Counted from the stretch's first letter, positions 53,962-62,488 are shown. The stretch is DNA of 64,000 nt from Nocardia sp. BSTN01 (GCF_015354405.1 NZ_JADKYP010000011.1:87617-151616); one strand, 5' to 3'. The notes: a model not told the origin generated them from the letters alone. Numbers and translations are program-made.

Positions 53962-54381
53962 TCAGGAGGTCAGCACCCGCAGCGCCGCCGTCACCGACTC
54001 CACCTGTTCGGTCTCGACGGCCAGCAGCACCTCGCGCAGCGCCTGGACGGCCGGAGCGGACAGTCCACGCAGGAAGTCGATATCGGGGCTGGTCAGCGCG
54101 GTCCGGATATTCTCACCACACAGCGCGGCCACCGTGGCCGCGACGATCGCCACCGCCCGCGCGCCCGAGCCGGTCGCGGCGACGAATCCGGTATCGGAAT
54201 GTGCCACGCCGACCAGGAATTCGGCGATGCGTTCATCGGGCAGGCTCAGGTCGAGCACCGGCGCCTGCGGATTCGCCGACGGCGGCCGGACCAGGCCGTC
54301 CACCAGATCGGACGGGCCCGTGCTGGGCACGCTCAACGACAGCAGGACGGGTTCGGAGGCGGGCGTCGAATCGTGCGGCAC
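53962..54381 (-). CDS. Hypothetical protein
   Basis: A 139-residue protein with no family I recognise. It has no signal peptide, membrane helix or cysteine cluster; one Cys occurs in AALCGENIRTAL. The C-terminal half is helical (LRGLSAPAVQALREVLLAVETEQVESVTAALRVL). GTG 54381 is preceded by ACCGTA on the plus strand, i.e. TACGGT six bases upstream on the minus strand, supporting a leaderless message and thus a real gene. It is divergent from the iron-box gene; the IdeR box at 54429-54447 lies between them and could affect both. Confidence 0.6.
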   Translation of the reverse strand: MPHDSTPASEPVLLSLSVPSTGPSDLVDGLVRPPSANPQAPVLDLSLPDERIAEFLVGVAHSDTGFVAATGSGARAVAIVAATVAALCGENIRTALTSPDIDFLRGLSAPAVQALREVLLAVETEQVESVTAALRVLTS

Positions 54382-54428
54382 ATTTCCACCGTAGCGAGCG
54401 CAATGCTTGCGTAACCACGGGCCGTGAC

Positions 54429-54447
54429 TTAGCTTAGGTTTACCTAA
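54429..54447. promoter_or_regulatory. IdeR/DtxR iron box
   Basis: TTAGCTTAGGTTTACCTAA matches the IdeR consensus TWAGGTTAGSCTWACCTWA at 17 of 19 positions (counted by hand). It lies 40 bp before the DUF2470 gene start and 48 bp from the divergent hypothetical gene, in the place for repression under iron-replete conditions. Confidence 0.85.
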
Positions 54448-54486
54448 TTATCGGTATCCGTCCCGGGTTCGTCACTGGAGGTCTGT

Positions 54487-55260
54487 ATGCGCCGCACGAT
54501 CACGTCCGCCGCTCCATCCGCCGCGGAGCGGATCCGCAGTGCCTGCGCCCATGCCGAGAGTGCCGTCCTGGCCCTGCCCGGCACCGATCCGATTCCCACG
54601 ACCGTGCACCACCTGCGGGCGTGCGGTGATGTGGTCGTCGCCGTCGCGCGCAATTCGGCGGCGGTCGCCGCCGCCGCGGCCGAGGTCGGTTCGCCGGGTG
54701 TGCTGGAGCTGACCGACCACGCCCCCTTGGCGTTGCGCGAACCCGTGCGTGCGCTGGTCTGGTTGCGCGGGCGGGTGCGGGCGGTACCCGGACATGCCCA
54801 GCGCGCCTTGGCCGCTCAGGTCGCGGGCGAATACCCGCATCCCGGCCTGCTCGATGTCGGCCACACCAGCACCCTGTTGCGAGTGGTGCTGGAATCGGCC
54901 GTCGTCGCCGACTCCGCCGGCGCCGAATCGGTCTGCCCGCACGATCTGCGCAGCGCCGACGCCGATCCGTTCTGGGAGCTGGAAGCGGCCTGGTTGCAAC
55001 ATATGGACTCCGATCACGCGGATGTGATCGCCCGGCTGGCCCGCCATCTGCCGGTCCGGCTGCGCGGCGGCTCGGTGCGGCCGCTGGCCATCGACCGCTA
55101 CGGCGTCACGCTGCGGGTCGAGGGGCCCGACACCGATCACGACGTCCGACTGCCCTTCCACGCGCCGGTGGACGATGTGCAGCAGTTGAGCCGCGCGGTG
55201 CGCATCCTCGCCGGCTGCCCGTTCTTCGATCGCATGCACGGCTCCGATCGCTCCGCCTGA
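54487..55260 (+). CDS. DUF2470-domain protein (Rv3839 type), probably iron/haem-linked
   Basis: A 257-residue protein. The N-terminal half resembles the flavin-binding-type split barrel of pyridoxamine-oxidase-like proteins (CGDVVVAVARNSA, VRALVWLRGRVRAVPG). The C-terminal DUF2470 domain (about 170-255) has ELEAAWLQHMDSDHADV and YGVTLRVEGPD. Haem-utilisation proteins such as HugZ combine these two parts, so a haem-related role is plausible. ATG 54487 follows GGAGG. A near-perfect IdeR box upstream predicts derepression in low iron. Confidence 0.75.
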   Translation: MRRTITSAAPSAAERIRSACAHAESAVLALPGTDPIPTTVHHLRACGDVVVAVARNSAAVAAAAAEVGSPGVLELTDHAPLALREPVRALVWLRGRVRAVPGHAQRALAAQVAGEYPHPGLLDVGHTSTLLRVVLESAVVADSAGAESVCPHDLRSADADPFWELEAAWLQHMDSDHADVIARLARHLPVRLRGGSVRPLAIDRYGVTLRVEGPDTDHDVRLPFHAPVDDVQQLSRAVRILAGCPFFDRMHGSDRSA

Positions 55261-55310
55261 GAGCACGGCCGGATACGCGGCAGCCGGCGGACCACCCCTA
55301 GATTGTTCCT

Positions 55311-56105
55311 ATGGTTCCGGCCGATCGTTTCGCAGCTGCCTGGCCCGATCCCGCTGCGGAGCGCGACCCGTTCGCGATCCGGGTGGAGATCGCGATCGTC
55401 CTGGTCGTCACCTTCGGAACGAGCGGGGCCGGTGCGGCACTGTCGCTGCTGGAGAGCGCGCTGGCACCGGGCGGAATCGCAGGTCAGCAGGTCGCGCTGA
55501 ATCCGTCCCGGGCCGCACAGTCGACGATTGATCTGCTGTTTCAGCTGTTGAGCGTCGCCCGCCTGATCGGCTGGGGTGCGCTGGGACTGTATCTGTTGTG
55601 GCGCAGCGGAATCGGGCCGCGACTGGTCGGGCTGGCGCGGATCCGCCGGCGTGGCGATGTGGTCCCCGGCGTCGTCCTCGCCGCGGTGATCGGTCTGCCC
55701 GGACTGGGTCTGTACCTGGCCGCCCACGCGCTGGGCGTGAGCGTGACGATCGTGCCCAGTTCACTGCACGACCACTGGTGGCGGTTGCCGGTGCTGGTGC
55801 TCTCGGCCGTGGCGAATGCCGTGGCCGAGGAGATCATCGTCGTCGGCTATCTGATCAGCCGGCTGCGCACGCTCGGCTGGTCGGAGAACCGATCACTGGC
55901 CGCGTCGGCGCTCCTGCGGGGCAGTTATCACCTGTATCAGGGGCTGGGCGGAGGCCTCGGCAACCTGGTGATGGGGGTGATCTTCGGGCGGTACTGGCAG
56001 CGGACCGGACGGCTGTGGCCGCTGATCCTGGCACACGCGACGATCGATTCGGTGGCCTACATCGGTTACACCGCTCTGCACGGCCACGTCTCCTGGCTGC
56101 CGTGA
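55311..56105 (+). CDS. CPBP-family intramembrane metalloprotease
   Basis: A 264-residue membrane protein with about seven helices. The CPBP/Abi motif is AEEIIVVGYL (Glu-Glu), followed by RGSYHLYQG and LAHATIDS carrying the conserved histidines. The usual R after EExxx (EEIxFRG) is replaced by Val-Gly here. Family members are CAAX-prenyl-protease-like or immunity-related. ATG 55311 has TAGATT six bases upstream (leaderless type). Position between the DUF2470 and LCP genes has no equivalent in the M. tuberculosis order I recall. Confidence 0.83.
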   Translation: MVPADRFAAAWPDPAAERDPFAIRVEIAIVLVVTFGTSGAGAALSLLESALAPGGIAGQQVALNPSRAAQSTIDLLFQLLSVARLIGWGALGLYLLWRSGIGPRLVGLARIRRRGDVVPGVVLAAVIGLPGLGLYLAAHALGVSVTIVPSSLHDHWWRLPVLVLSAVANAVAEEIIVVGYLISRLRTLGWSENRSLAASALLRGSYHLYQGLGGGLGNLVMGVIFGRYWQRTGRLWPLILAHATIDSVAYIGYTALHGHVSWLP

Positions 56106-56196
56106 GATCTCGCCGACCTGCGGGAATCGGCCACGTTCAGCCCTCCGGACGGATTGTGCCGACCGGCACAACGCCCCGGTCAGTACCATCTCGGTG

Positions 56197-57630
56197 GTGA
56201 ACGGCGACGACCCCCAGCAGTATCCGCGGACCCGCCGGGTGCCGCCGCCGGCGGGCCCGGACGGTCGACGCATGCCGCCGCCGGACCGGCACGATCCGCG
56301 CGTACCGCCCGGTTCCGGGCGTCCGATGCCACCGGGCTCCGGCCGCCCGCCGCATTCCGGTCGCCCTCCCGGTTCGGGACGGCCGCTACCGCCGGGATCG
56401 GGCCATCCGCCCGGACGTCCACCCATCGAACCGACGCAGGTCATTCGCCGCGACGGCAACAATCCGCCGCTGGCCTGGTCGCAGGTGCCGAGCAGCCCGG
56501 CGCGGCCGCGCGGCAATCCGCCGCCCTACGAACACGGCGTCGAGCACGGCGGCGAACCGCCCACCCACGCCCCGACCCAGCGCCCGGTGCCGTACCGGGA
56601 AGCACCACCGCCACCGCCCCCGGCCCGTCCCCGCCGCACCGAACGCCCGCCGCGCGAACCCCGTGCGCCGCGGGCCCGCCGGAAACGGCATTGGGGCCGA
56701 TGGTTGCTGATTCTGCTGCTCATCGTCATTCTGCTGCCGGTCGCCGGGGTGATCTATCTGGATCGCTCGCTCCACCGCATCGACGCGCTGGCCGCCTATC
56801 CGGACCGCGTCGCGCAGACGGCCGGTACCAATTGGCTGCTCACCGGATCCGATACCCGCGTCGGTCTGACGCCGGAACAGGAGAAGGAACTGTCGACCGG
56901 CGACAGCGCCGACGCGGGTGGTGAGCGCAGCGACACCATCATGCTCGTGCACATCCCGAAATCGGGTGCGCCCACCGTGGTGAGCCTGCCGCGCGATTCG
57001 TATGTGAGCATTCCGGGCGTCGGCAAGGACAAACTCAATTCCGCGTTTTCCGCCGGTGGCCCGAAATTGCTGGTGCAGACGGTCGAGAACGCGACCGGCC
57101 TGCGCATCGACCATTTCGCCGAAATCGGCTTCGGTGGTTTCGCCGGCATGGTCGATTCACTCGGCGGTATCGATATGTGCCTGCCCGATGCGATCGACGA
57201 TCCGAAGGCCGGTATCGACCTTCCGGCCGGATGTCAGCATCTGTCCGGCTCTCAGGCGCTCGGGTTCGTGCGGACCCGAGCCACTCCGCGAGCGGATCTG
57301 GACCGCATGAACAATCAGCGGCTGTTCCTGTCCGCGCTGCTGGAGAAGGCGACCAGCGCGGGCACGCTCGCCAACCCGTTGAAGGTGTGGCCGCTGGCCC
57401 GCGATGTGGCCGCTTCACTGCAGGTCGACAACGGCGACCACATCTGGGACCTCGGCCGGTTGGGCTGGGCGCTGCACGGTAAGACGATCGCCACCACCGT
57501 GCCGATCGGCGGCTTCACCGACGAATCGGGTTCCGGCAACGTGCTGCTGTGGGACAAGGATCGGGCGAGCCGCTTCTTCGATGCGCTGGCACACGACCAG
57601 GCGGTCCCGGACGATCTGCTCACCCGGTAG
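56197..57630 (+). CDS. LytR-CpsA-Psr (LCP) ligase with proline-rich tail (Rv3840 type)
   Basis: A 477-residue type II membrane protein. A 160-residue cytoplasmic tail has repeated PPGSGRP units and PPPPPARPRR, then Arg-rich residues and one helix (about 168-190). The outer LCP domain has NWLLTGSDTR, GGERSDTIMLVHIP, VVSLPRDSYVSIPG, GFVRTRATPRADLDRMNNQRLFL, which supply the Arg/Asp residues that bind polyprenyl pyrophosphate. In these bacteria LCP enzymes link arabinogalactan to peptidoglycan. GTG 56197 is chosen because TACCAT ends seven bases before it; GTG 56194 is adjacent. Confidence 0.9.
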   Translation: MNGDDPQQYPRTRRVPPPAGPDGRRMPPPDRHDPRVPPGSGRPMPPGSGRPPHSGRPPGSGRPLPPGSGHPPGRPPIEPTQVIRRDGNNPPLAWSQVPSSPARPRGNPPPYEHGVEHGGEPPTHAPTQRPVPYREAPPPPPPARPRRTERPPREPRAPRARRKRHWGRWLLILLLIVILLPVAGVIYLDRSLHRIDALAAYPDRVAQTAGTNWLLTGSDTRVGLTPEQEKELSTGDSADAGGERSDTIMLVHIPKSGAPTVVSLPRDSYVSIPGVGKDKLNSAFSAGGPKLLVQTVENATGLRIDHFAEIGFGGFAGMVDSLGGIDMCLPDAIDDPKAGIDLPAGCQHLSGSQALGFVRTRATPRADLDRMNNQRLFLSALLEKATSAGTLANPLKVWPLARDVAASLQVDNGDHIWDLGRLGWALHGKTIATTVPIGGFTDESGSGNVLLWDKDRASRFFDALAHDQAVPDDLLTR

Positions 57631-57640
57631 CGTCGGGGGT

Positions 57641-58180
57641 ATGTCCGGTATCGGCCCCTTCCCCGAACTGCTGCGCGCGCAGATTCGACGCGAATTCACC
57701 GCCTCGCAGCAATATCTCGCCGCGGCCGTCCATTTCGACGCGCAGCGGCTGCCGCAGCTGGCACGTATCTGCTATCTGGGCGCGGAGGACAAACGCGCCC
57801 ACGCCCTGCGGATGGTGCAGTATCTGCTCGACCGGGATGTCGCCGTCGCGGTCACCGGTACCGACGAAGTGCGCTCGGAATTCGGATCGCCCTCGGCCAC
57901 CGTGGAATTCCTGCTGACTCGGGAACGGGAACTGACCGATCACATCACCACGCTGACCCGCACCGCCCGCGACGCGGGGGATTATCTCGGCGAACAGTTC
58001 ATTCGCTGGTTCCTCGAGGATCAGCTCGCGGAGGTCGCGCGGCTCACCACCCTGGCGGCGGTGTGCGAGCGAGCGGCGGGCAATCTGTTCGACATCGAGG
58101 AGTTCGTGGCGCGCGAGATCCCGGCCACACGTGCGCCCGACACGTCCGCTCCGAAACCGGCGGGAACCGCGCGGCGGTGA
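57641..58180 (+). CDS. Ferritin-like protein with altered ferroxidase site
   Basis: A 179-residue four-helix ferritin, clearly related to the adjacent BfrB-type ferritin (same spacing of REF...QQY, DYLGEQFIRWFLEDQLAEV and AAGNLFDIEEF). The first ferroxidase Glu (E18) and His54 are present, but the residue corresponding to the bridging Glu of ExxH is Lys51 (sequence AEDKRAHA). That should impair iron oxidation, so the subunit may nucleate, regulate or co-assemble with the active one. ATG 57641 is ten bases after the LCP stop; TAGCGT lies seven bases before ATG. Confidence 0.85.
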   Translation: MSGIGPFPELLRAQIRREFTASQQYLAAAVHFDAQRLPQLARICYLGAEDKRAHALRMVQYLLDRDVAVAVTGTDEVRSEFGSPSATVEFLLTRERELTDHITTLTRTARDAGDYLGEQFIRWFLEDQLAEVARLTTLAAVCERAAGNLFDIEEFVAREIPATRAPDTSAPKPAGTARR

Positions 58181-58260
58181 AAATGCGAGAGGGTCCGAAA
58201 ACGCAGGCAGCCGGCGAATTCCGTAATGCGGCCGGGCCGCTCGGGTAAGGCGCCGGTAAC

Positions 58261-58279
58261 TAAGGCAATACTTGCCTCA
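58261..58279. promoter_or_regulatory. Probable iron (IdeR-type) operator upstream of ferritin
   Basis: TAAGGCAATACTTGCCTCA has perfect AGGCAA...TTGCCT arms around TAC and agrees with the IdeR consensus in about 13 of 19 positions. It lies 72 bp before the ferritin start at 58333. In M. tuberculosis bfrB is activated by IdeR bound upstream, so an activating site further from the start is expected. A weaker second copy may follow at 58280-58298. Confidence 0.6.
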
Positions 58280-58332
58280 TTAAGGGTGTACTTGGATGAC
58301 AACCCAACTTGACCAGCACTAATGTCGGGCCC

Positions 58333-58881
58333 ATGTCCAGCCACGCCGATTCCTCGTACAGCAAATTCCACGCCCTGCTCCACGATCAGATCCGGCATGA
58401 ATTCAATGCCGAGCATCAGTACATCGCGATCGCGGTGTGGTTCGACAATGCCGATCTGCCGGTTCTGGCGAGGCACTTCTATGCCCAGGCCATCGAGGAA
58501 CGCAATCACGCGATGATGATCGTGCGGTATTTCCTCGATCGGGACATGAGCGTCGAACTCTCCGGCGTCGACGCCGCGCGGTCGCAATTCGATAATGCCC
58601 GCGAGCCGATCCAATTAGCGCTGCAGCAGGAAAAGACCGTCACCGAGCAGATCATCCAATTGGCCAGCACCGCCCGCGAGGAGGGCGATTATCTGGGCGA
58701 GCAGTTCATGCAGTGGTTCCTGAAGGAACAGGTCGAAGAGGTGGCGCGGATGACCACGCTGCTCACCGTCGCCGATCGGGCCGGATCGAATCTGTTCGAT
58801 CTCGAGTATTTCGTCTCCCGCGAGATGAGCGGTCCGAGCGATACTTCCGGAGCTCCGGCGGCGGCCGGCGGAAATATCTGA
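58333..58881 (+). CDS. bfrB: Ferritin BfrB
   Basis: Non-haem ferritin that oxidises and stores iron. The 182-residue protein has the ferroxidase Glu23 (HEFNAEHQY), Glu56-x-x-His59 (EERNHA), and later DYLGEQFMQWFLKEQVEEV, and ends in the SGAPAAAGG tail also found in M. tuberculosis BfrB as I remember it. Position matches Rv3841. ATG 58333 has TAATGT seven bases upstream (leaderless type); an in-frame TTG eight codons earlier is rejected. IdeR-like box 72 bp upstream predicts iron control. Confidence 0.94.
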   Translation: MSSHADSSYSKFHALLHDQIRHEFNAEHQYIAIAVWFDNADLPVLARHFYAQAIEERNHAMMIVRYFLDRDMSVELSGVDAARSQFDNAREPIQLALQQEKTVTEQIIQLASTAREEGDYLGEQFMQWFLKEQVEEVARMTTLLTVADRAGSNLFDLEYFVSREMSGPSDTSGAPAAAGGNI

Positions 58882-58940
58882 CGCGAGAGTTCTCGCGAAT
58901 CGACGAACTCGGCCTGCCGTCCGGCGGGCCGTGTTCGTCG
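58882..58940. terminator. Double hairpin between convergent ferritin and DUF5926 genes
   Basis: CGCGAGA/TCTCGCG (58882-58897) directly follows the ferritin stop. A second stem CGACGAAC (58901-58908) with GTTCGTCG (58933-58940) encloses an inner GGCC/GGCC pairing. The stops of two facing genes flank them, so the second stem may work in both directions. Confidence 0.6.
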
Positions 58941-58981
58941 CATTCAGCCGGTGCGGAACGCTTGTCCCGCAGTACGTTTCG

Positions 58982-59908
58982 TCAGCGCAGCGTCACCTGG
59001 CGCGAGCGCAGTCCGTCGCGGGAGCGCCGCTCCTCCGAACTCATCGGGGCGTCGGAGGCCAGCGCCTCGGCCAACCGGGCGCCGAATTCTTCTGCGGGGG
59101 TGACCCATTCGCTCGGGTGCCGTTCGCGATCCAGATCGAAGACCGGCACCAGCAGGCCGTGTGTGCGGAACGAACCCGCGAATCGGGAGCCGTCGCCCAG
59201 GTGCAGCCCACCCGCGGCGTGCACGCGTGCGAGGGCCAGCATCAGGGCATCCTCGTCCTCGGGCCGGACCCAGCGCAGATGCGCCTTCTCGCCGGCGTCG
59301 ACCCACCAGGCCGCGCCCACGGATTCGGCGCCGAGGGCCAGCCGGTCCGACGGCATGATCGCCTGATCGGCCTGGTCGATGGTCGCGGCGACCTGCGGAT
59401 CCGGCGTGACACCCTCCGGGACCCACCACTGGAAGTTCTGGTGGACGGTCAGATCCAGATTCGCCTTGGGATCGATGACCTCGGACAGCGGGGGCACCGC
59501 GTCCTGGGCGGCTTCGCTTGCCGCGGTGAGCGATTCGCCGGGTTCGGCGGCCTGCGTCCACAGAATGGCGGCGGCCAGATCGGCGGCCGGGTTCCCCGAC
59601 TGGACCTGCACCTGCGCACCGACGAATCCGGTCGGCTCGTCACCGGCGCGCACCAGGGCGGCGACGGCGCCGGGCAGCACGGTGGCCAGCGTCACCGGGC
59701 GCTCGGCGGACACGCCCGCGGCCAGTTCGAGGGTCGCGGTCGCCGACGGGACGAACTCGCGGAGTGCGACCAGGTCGCATTCGGCGGCCAGCCCGGCGAA
59801 GGGGCGCGGCACGGCCGAAGCGGCCTGCTCTTGCGCCGCACGACGTTCGGCGAGGCGCTGAGCCCGATTACTGTCGGGCTTGGGACTGTTGCGCTTGCTC
59901 TTACCCAC
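58982..59908 (-). CDS. DUF5926-family protein
   Basis: A 308-residue cytoplasmic actinobacterial protein of unknown function, recognised as DUF5926-like from FAGLAAECDLVALREFVPSATA and the LHLGDGSRFAGSFRTHGLLVPVFDL region. It starts with a basic low-complexity stretch (MGKSKRNSPKPDSNRAQRLAERRAAQ) like a nucleic-acid-binding tail. No catalytic motif or cysteine cluster. Start GTG 59908. No clear link to the surrounding ferritin and lipid genes. Confidence 0.75.
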   Translation of the reverse strand: MGKSKRNSPKPDSNRAQRLAERRAAQEQAASAVPRPFAGLAAECDLVALREFVPSATATLELAAGVSAERPVTLATVLPGAVAALVRAGDEPTGFVGAQVQVQSGNPAADLAAAILWTQAAEPGESLTAASEAAQDAVPPLSEVIDPKANLDLTVHQNFQWWVPEGVTPDPQVAATIDQADQAIMPSDRLALGAESVGAAWWVDAGEKAHLRWVRPEDEDALMLALARVHAAGGLHLGDGSRFAGSFRTHGLLVPVFDLDRERHPSEWVTPAEEFGARLAEALASDAPMSSEERRSRDGLRSRQVTLR

Positions 59909-59940
59909 GAACGCAGAACCTACAGGTTCCCGCGGCCACC

Positions 59941-60009
59941 GCCGCGCAGGGGCGCACCGAATTGCCGCGCAGGGCGGACAGAATCTGGCGCGCAGGGCGA
60001 ACCGATTCC
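59941..60009. repeat. Three-copy 23-bp imperfect tandem repeat
   Basis: Three head-to-tail 23-bp units (59941-59963, 59964-59986, 59987-60009) share the core CGCGCAGGG followed by a CGAAT/CGATT-like end. They fill the gap between the DUF5926 start (minus strand, upstream region) and the glpQ stop. Possibly variable between strains. Confidence 0.65.
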
Positions 60010-60032
60010 GCCGCCGGGGTTTTCCGATCGGA

Positions 60033-60800
60033 TCAGATACCGTCCAGCACGTTCTTGGTTCGGCCGGGATGGTTGGTCGCGACCCAGCTGACGCCCAGCT
60101 CCGCGCACAGTTCGACGTCCTGGGGATCGTCGACGGTCCAGCAGTAGGTGGCGCGTCCGGCGGCGGCGGCCTTGTCGACCAGTTCGGGATGTTCGCGCAG
60201 CGTTTTCACCGACGGACCGACTGCGGTGGCACCGACCGTCGTCGCGGCGCTTCCGCCCAGGTACCGCGAGGATTCGCCGAGCAGCACGGTCGGCAACAGC
60301 GGCGCGGCCCGGCGGATGCGCCACACCGCGGTGGCGGCGAACGACATCACGACCGCGCGGGAATGGTCGGCGGAGGCCGGTGTGGCGATGCCGAAGCGCT
60401 GCAGTTCGGCCAGCACCTTGTTCTCCACCAGCGCGCCGTAGCGGACCGGATGCTTGGTCTCGATGAACAGTTTGGTCGGCCGGCTGCGCCAGTCCAGTAC
60501 CAGCGTGATCAGTTCGCTCAGCGTCAGCACCGGAGCGGGGCTGCCGTTGCCGCCGAAGTCGAGATCGCGCAGTTCGTCGAGGGTCATCTCGCTGACCAGG
60601 CCGGTGCCGGAGGAGGTGCGGTCCACCGTGCGGTCGTGCACACAGACCAGATGGCCGTCACGAGTCAGCCGGACATCGCATTCGACACCGTCCGCGCCCT
60701 CCTCCAATGCCAGCTCGTAGGCGGCGAGGGTGTGTTCGGGACGGGTACCCGACGCACCCCGGTGCGCGACCACGAACGGTGCGCGATTGCCCTGGCTCAC
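60033..60800 (-). CDS. glpQ: Glycerophosphodiester phosphodiesterase
   Basis: Hydrolyses glycerophosphodiesters to sn-glycerol-3-phosphate and an alcohol. The 255-residue protein has the GDPD motif VAHRGASGTRPEHT (catalytic His/Arg) and GVECDVRLTRDGHLVCVHDRTVDRTSSGTG with the Glu-x-Asp metal pair and second His. The C-terminal YCWTVDDPQD is typical. No signal peptide, so it acts inside the cell. Start GTG 60800 overlaps the stop of the DUF4328 gene (GTGA). Same order as Rv3842c-Rv3843c. Confidence 0.94.
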   Translation of the reverse strand: MSQGNRAPFVVAHRGASGTRPEHTLAAYELALEEGADGVECDVRLTRDGHLVCVHDRTVDRTSSGTGLVSEMTLDELRDLDFGGNGSPAPVLTLSELITLVLDWRSRPTKLFIETKHPVRYGALVENKVLAELQRFGIATPASADHSRAVVMSFAATAVWRIRRAAPLLPTVLLGESSRYLGGSAATTVGATAVGPSVKTLREHPELVDKAAAAGRATYCWTVDDPQDVELCAELGVSWVATNHPGRTKNVLDGI

Positions 60801-61891
60801 TTGGCCATGACCTCCTCCTGTTCGACGCGCTCCGCCTCGGTGTTCTCGGCGCCGGTGTTCTCGGCTTCGGTGTGCTGCGCTTCGGCGTTTCCGGCCGCCC
60901 GGTCCGCGGTTTCCACCGCGGCGACCGGATGGACGGGCTCGATCACCGGGACCGCCGGACCGGCCGCGGGCAACCAGCGCTTGGCCGTCCGGACCCGGCC
61001 GCGCAGATCACGACCCTCGCACATCCGCAGCACCCACAGCGACAGCACCGTCGCCGCGACCGCGACCAGATCGGTGTAGACCGTGAAGATCACACCGTCG
61101 GCTTGGCCCTGCAGCGTATCGGCCGTGCGCCAGAACAGCGACGCAATGACCATCACACCGTTGAGAACCCAGATAACCCACCAGATCCGCACCGCGCGCA
61201 GCGTGCGCGGGTCACCGCCGAGCTGGCGAACCAGTTCGGTGAGGAAAACACCCGGCCAGACCAGATTGACCACCGGGATGAGCCCGCCGCACAGCAGCGC
61301 CCGCAGGGAGCGGGGATCGCGGCGGCCGTTTCCGGCATAGGCGCCGCGGCGCGCGCGCACCAGCCAGCCGAGCAGGCCGACCGCGGTGATCAACGCGCAG
61401 ATCAGCGCGGCGACCGAGGTCGCGTAGACGGTGAGGTCGGAGAAGAACAGCAGCAGCGGCTGAATCAACCGGGTGCGGTTGCGCAGCAGAATCAGATAGC
61501 GGCCGAATTCGGCGACCGCCGAGAGTCCGAAGAGGATGACGGTGGCCAGCAGCAGACCGGCGACCCGCTCGGTCAGCCAGTGCAGCACGGCCTGGATCCG
61601 GTTCTGCGGCGCGGCGGCGACGCGGGGCGGCCGGTCCTGGAGACCCCAGCGCGGAATCTCGGCGTAGCGCGGCGTGGCCGGATCGATCGCGGGCGCCGGA
61701 CGCGGGCGTTCGACCCGCGGGCCGCGCCCCGGCGGGCGGGCCACCCAGCGGTAGTTGCGCCGCTCCGGCGGGGCGTCGACAGGCGCCGGTGACAGCAGCA
61801 CACCGCGGCAGCGCGGGCACCAGTGCATGGGGGTGCCGTGCACCGCCCAGCGGGCGCCGCACCGGGCGCAGGGTTGCACGACCGTACTCAC
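60797..61891 (-). CDS. DUF4328 membrane protein with N-terminal zinc ribbon (Rv3843c type)
   Basis: A 364-residue protein. Residues 8-29 contain CxxC and CxxC (CARCGARW, HWCPRCRG), a probable zinc ribbon. A Pro/Arg-rich linker (35-90) leads to six hydrophobic segments (about 103-290) of the DUF4328 type, including RDPRSLRALLCGGLIPVVNLVWPG. The C-terminal 40 residues are Glu/Ala/Thr-rich with short repeats (AENTGAENTEAE). GTG 61891 has GGGGGAG upstream. Coupled to glpQ. Function unknown. Confidence 0.8.
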   Translation of the reverse strand: MSTVVQPCARCGARWAVHGTPMHWCPRCRGVLLSPAPVDAPPERRNYRWVARPPGRGPRVERPRPAPAIDPATPRYAEIPRWGLQDRPPRVAAAPQNRIQAVLHWLTERVAGLLLATVILFGLSAVAEFGRYLILLRNRTRLIQPLLLFFSDLTVYATSVAALICALITAVGLLGWLVRARRGAYAGNGRRDPRSLRALLCGGLIPVVNLVWPGVFLTELVRQLGGDPRTLRAVRIWWVIWVLNGVMVIASLFWRTADTLQGQADGVIFTVYTDLVAVAATVLSLWVLRMCEGRDLRGRVRTAKRWLPAAGPAVPVIEPVHPVAAVETADRAAGNAEAQHTEAENTGAENTEAERVEQEEVMAK

Positions 61892-61964
61892 CGGGCTGCT
61901 CCCCCTTCCATCCAGTCGACCTTCATCATCGGGTGTGCGGTTGCGCTCGTGCTTCGACAGCTCG

Positions 61965-62348
61965 TCAGTAGATTTTCGCCTCGGTGTCGCCCGCGCCGCT
62001 CAGTGGGCGTCCGGCCTGCTGCCAGGCGACCATGCCGCCGACGACCTGGTAGACCTCGAATCCCACGTACGCGAGGTATTTCGCGACCTCGATCGAGCGT
62101 CCGCCCTGGCGGCAGACGACGTAGATGTCGGCGTCGTAGTCCAGTTCGTCCAGGCGTGCGGGCACGTCGATCATCGGGATGTGCAGCGCGCCCGGCGCGT
62201 GGCCGAGCTGCCATTCGTCGTCCTCGCGGACATCGAGCAGGATCGCGGGCGGGGCGCCGTCTCCGGATCCGGCTCCCGCCGACGGTGCGGCGTCGAATTC
62301 GGCAGGCAGATCCTGGACCGGCACCGAGGGGATTTCGGAGCTCGTCAC
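61965..62348 (-). CDS. Rhodanese-domain protein
   Basis: A 127-residue single-domain rhodanese (thiosulfate:cyanide sulfurtransferase fold). ILLDVREDDEWQLGHAPGALHIPM is the first half, and VVCRQGGRS carries the active-site Cys, so sulfur transfer is possible. A Ser/Gly/Ala linker precedes the domain. Start GTG 62348, with AGGA nine bases upstream; the frame is open for 55 further codons through the DnaA-box region but that stretch looks non-coding. Confidence 0.88.
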   Translation of the reverse strand: MTSSEIPSVPVQDLPAEFDAAPSAGAGSGDGAPPAILLDVREDDEWQLGHAPGALHIPMIDVPARLDELDYDADIYVVCRQGGRSIEVAKYLAYVGFEVYQVVGGMVAWQQAGRPLSGAGDTEAKIY

Positions 62349-62488
62349 AATGGACGATCCTGCCACGTCCCCCGGATCGGCGGGGAGACCCGGCAGTCGA
62401 TCGCCCGGGTGAACTCCAGGTTTGTTCCGGCCGTCCATACCGTGCCGCACACCCCGGGCACACCGACCTGTGTATATCTCACCCCCAG

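Noticed and set aside
56230-56420. Periodic sequence suggestive of a CRISPR or tandem DNA repeat
   Set aside because: It encodes the PPGSGRP-type repeats in the tail of the LCP protein; units vary and no spacers exist.
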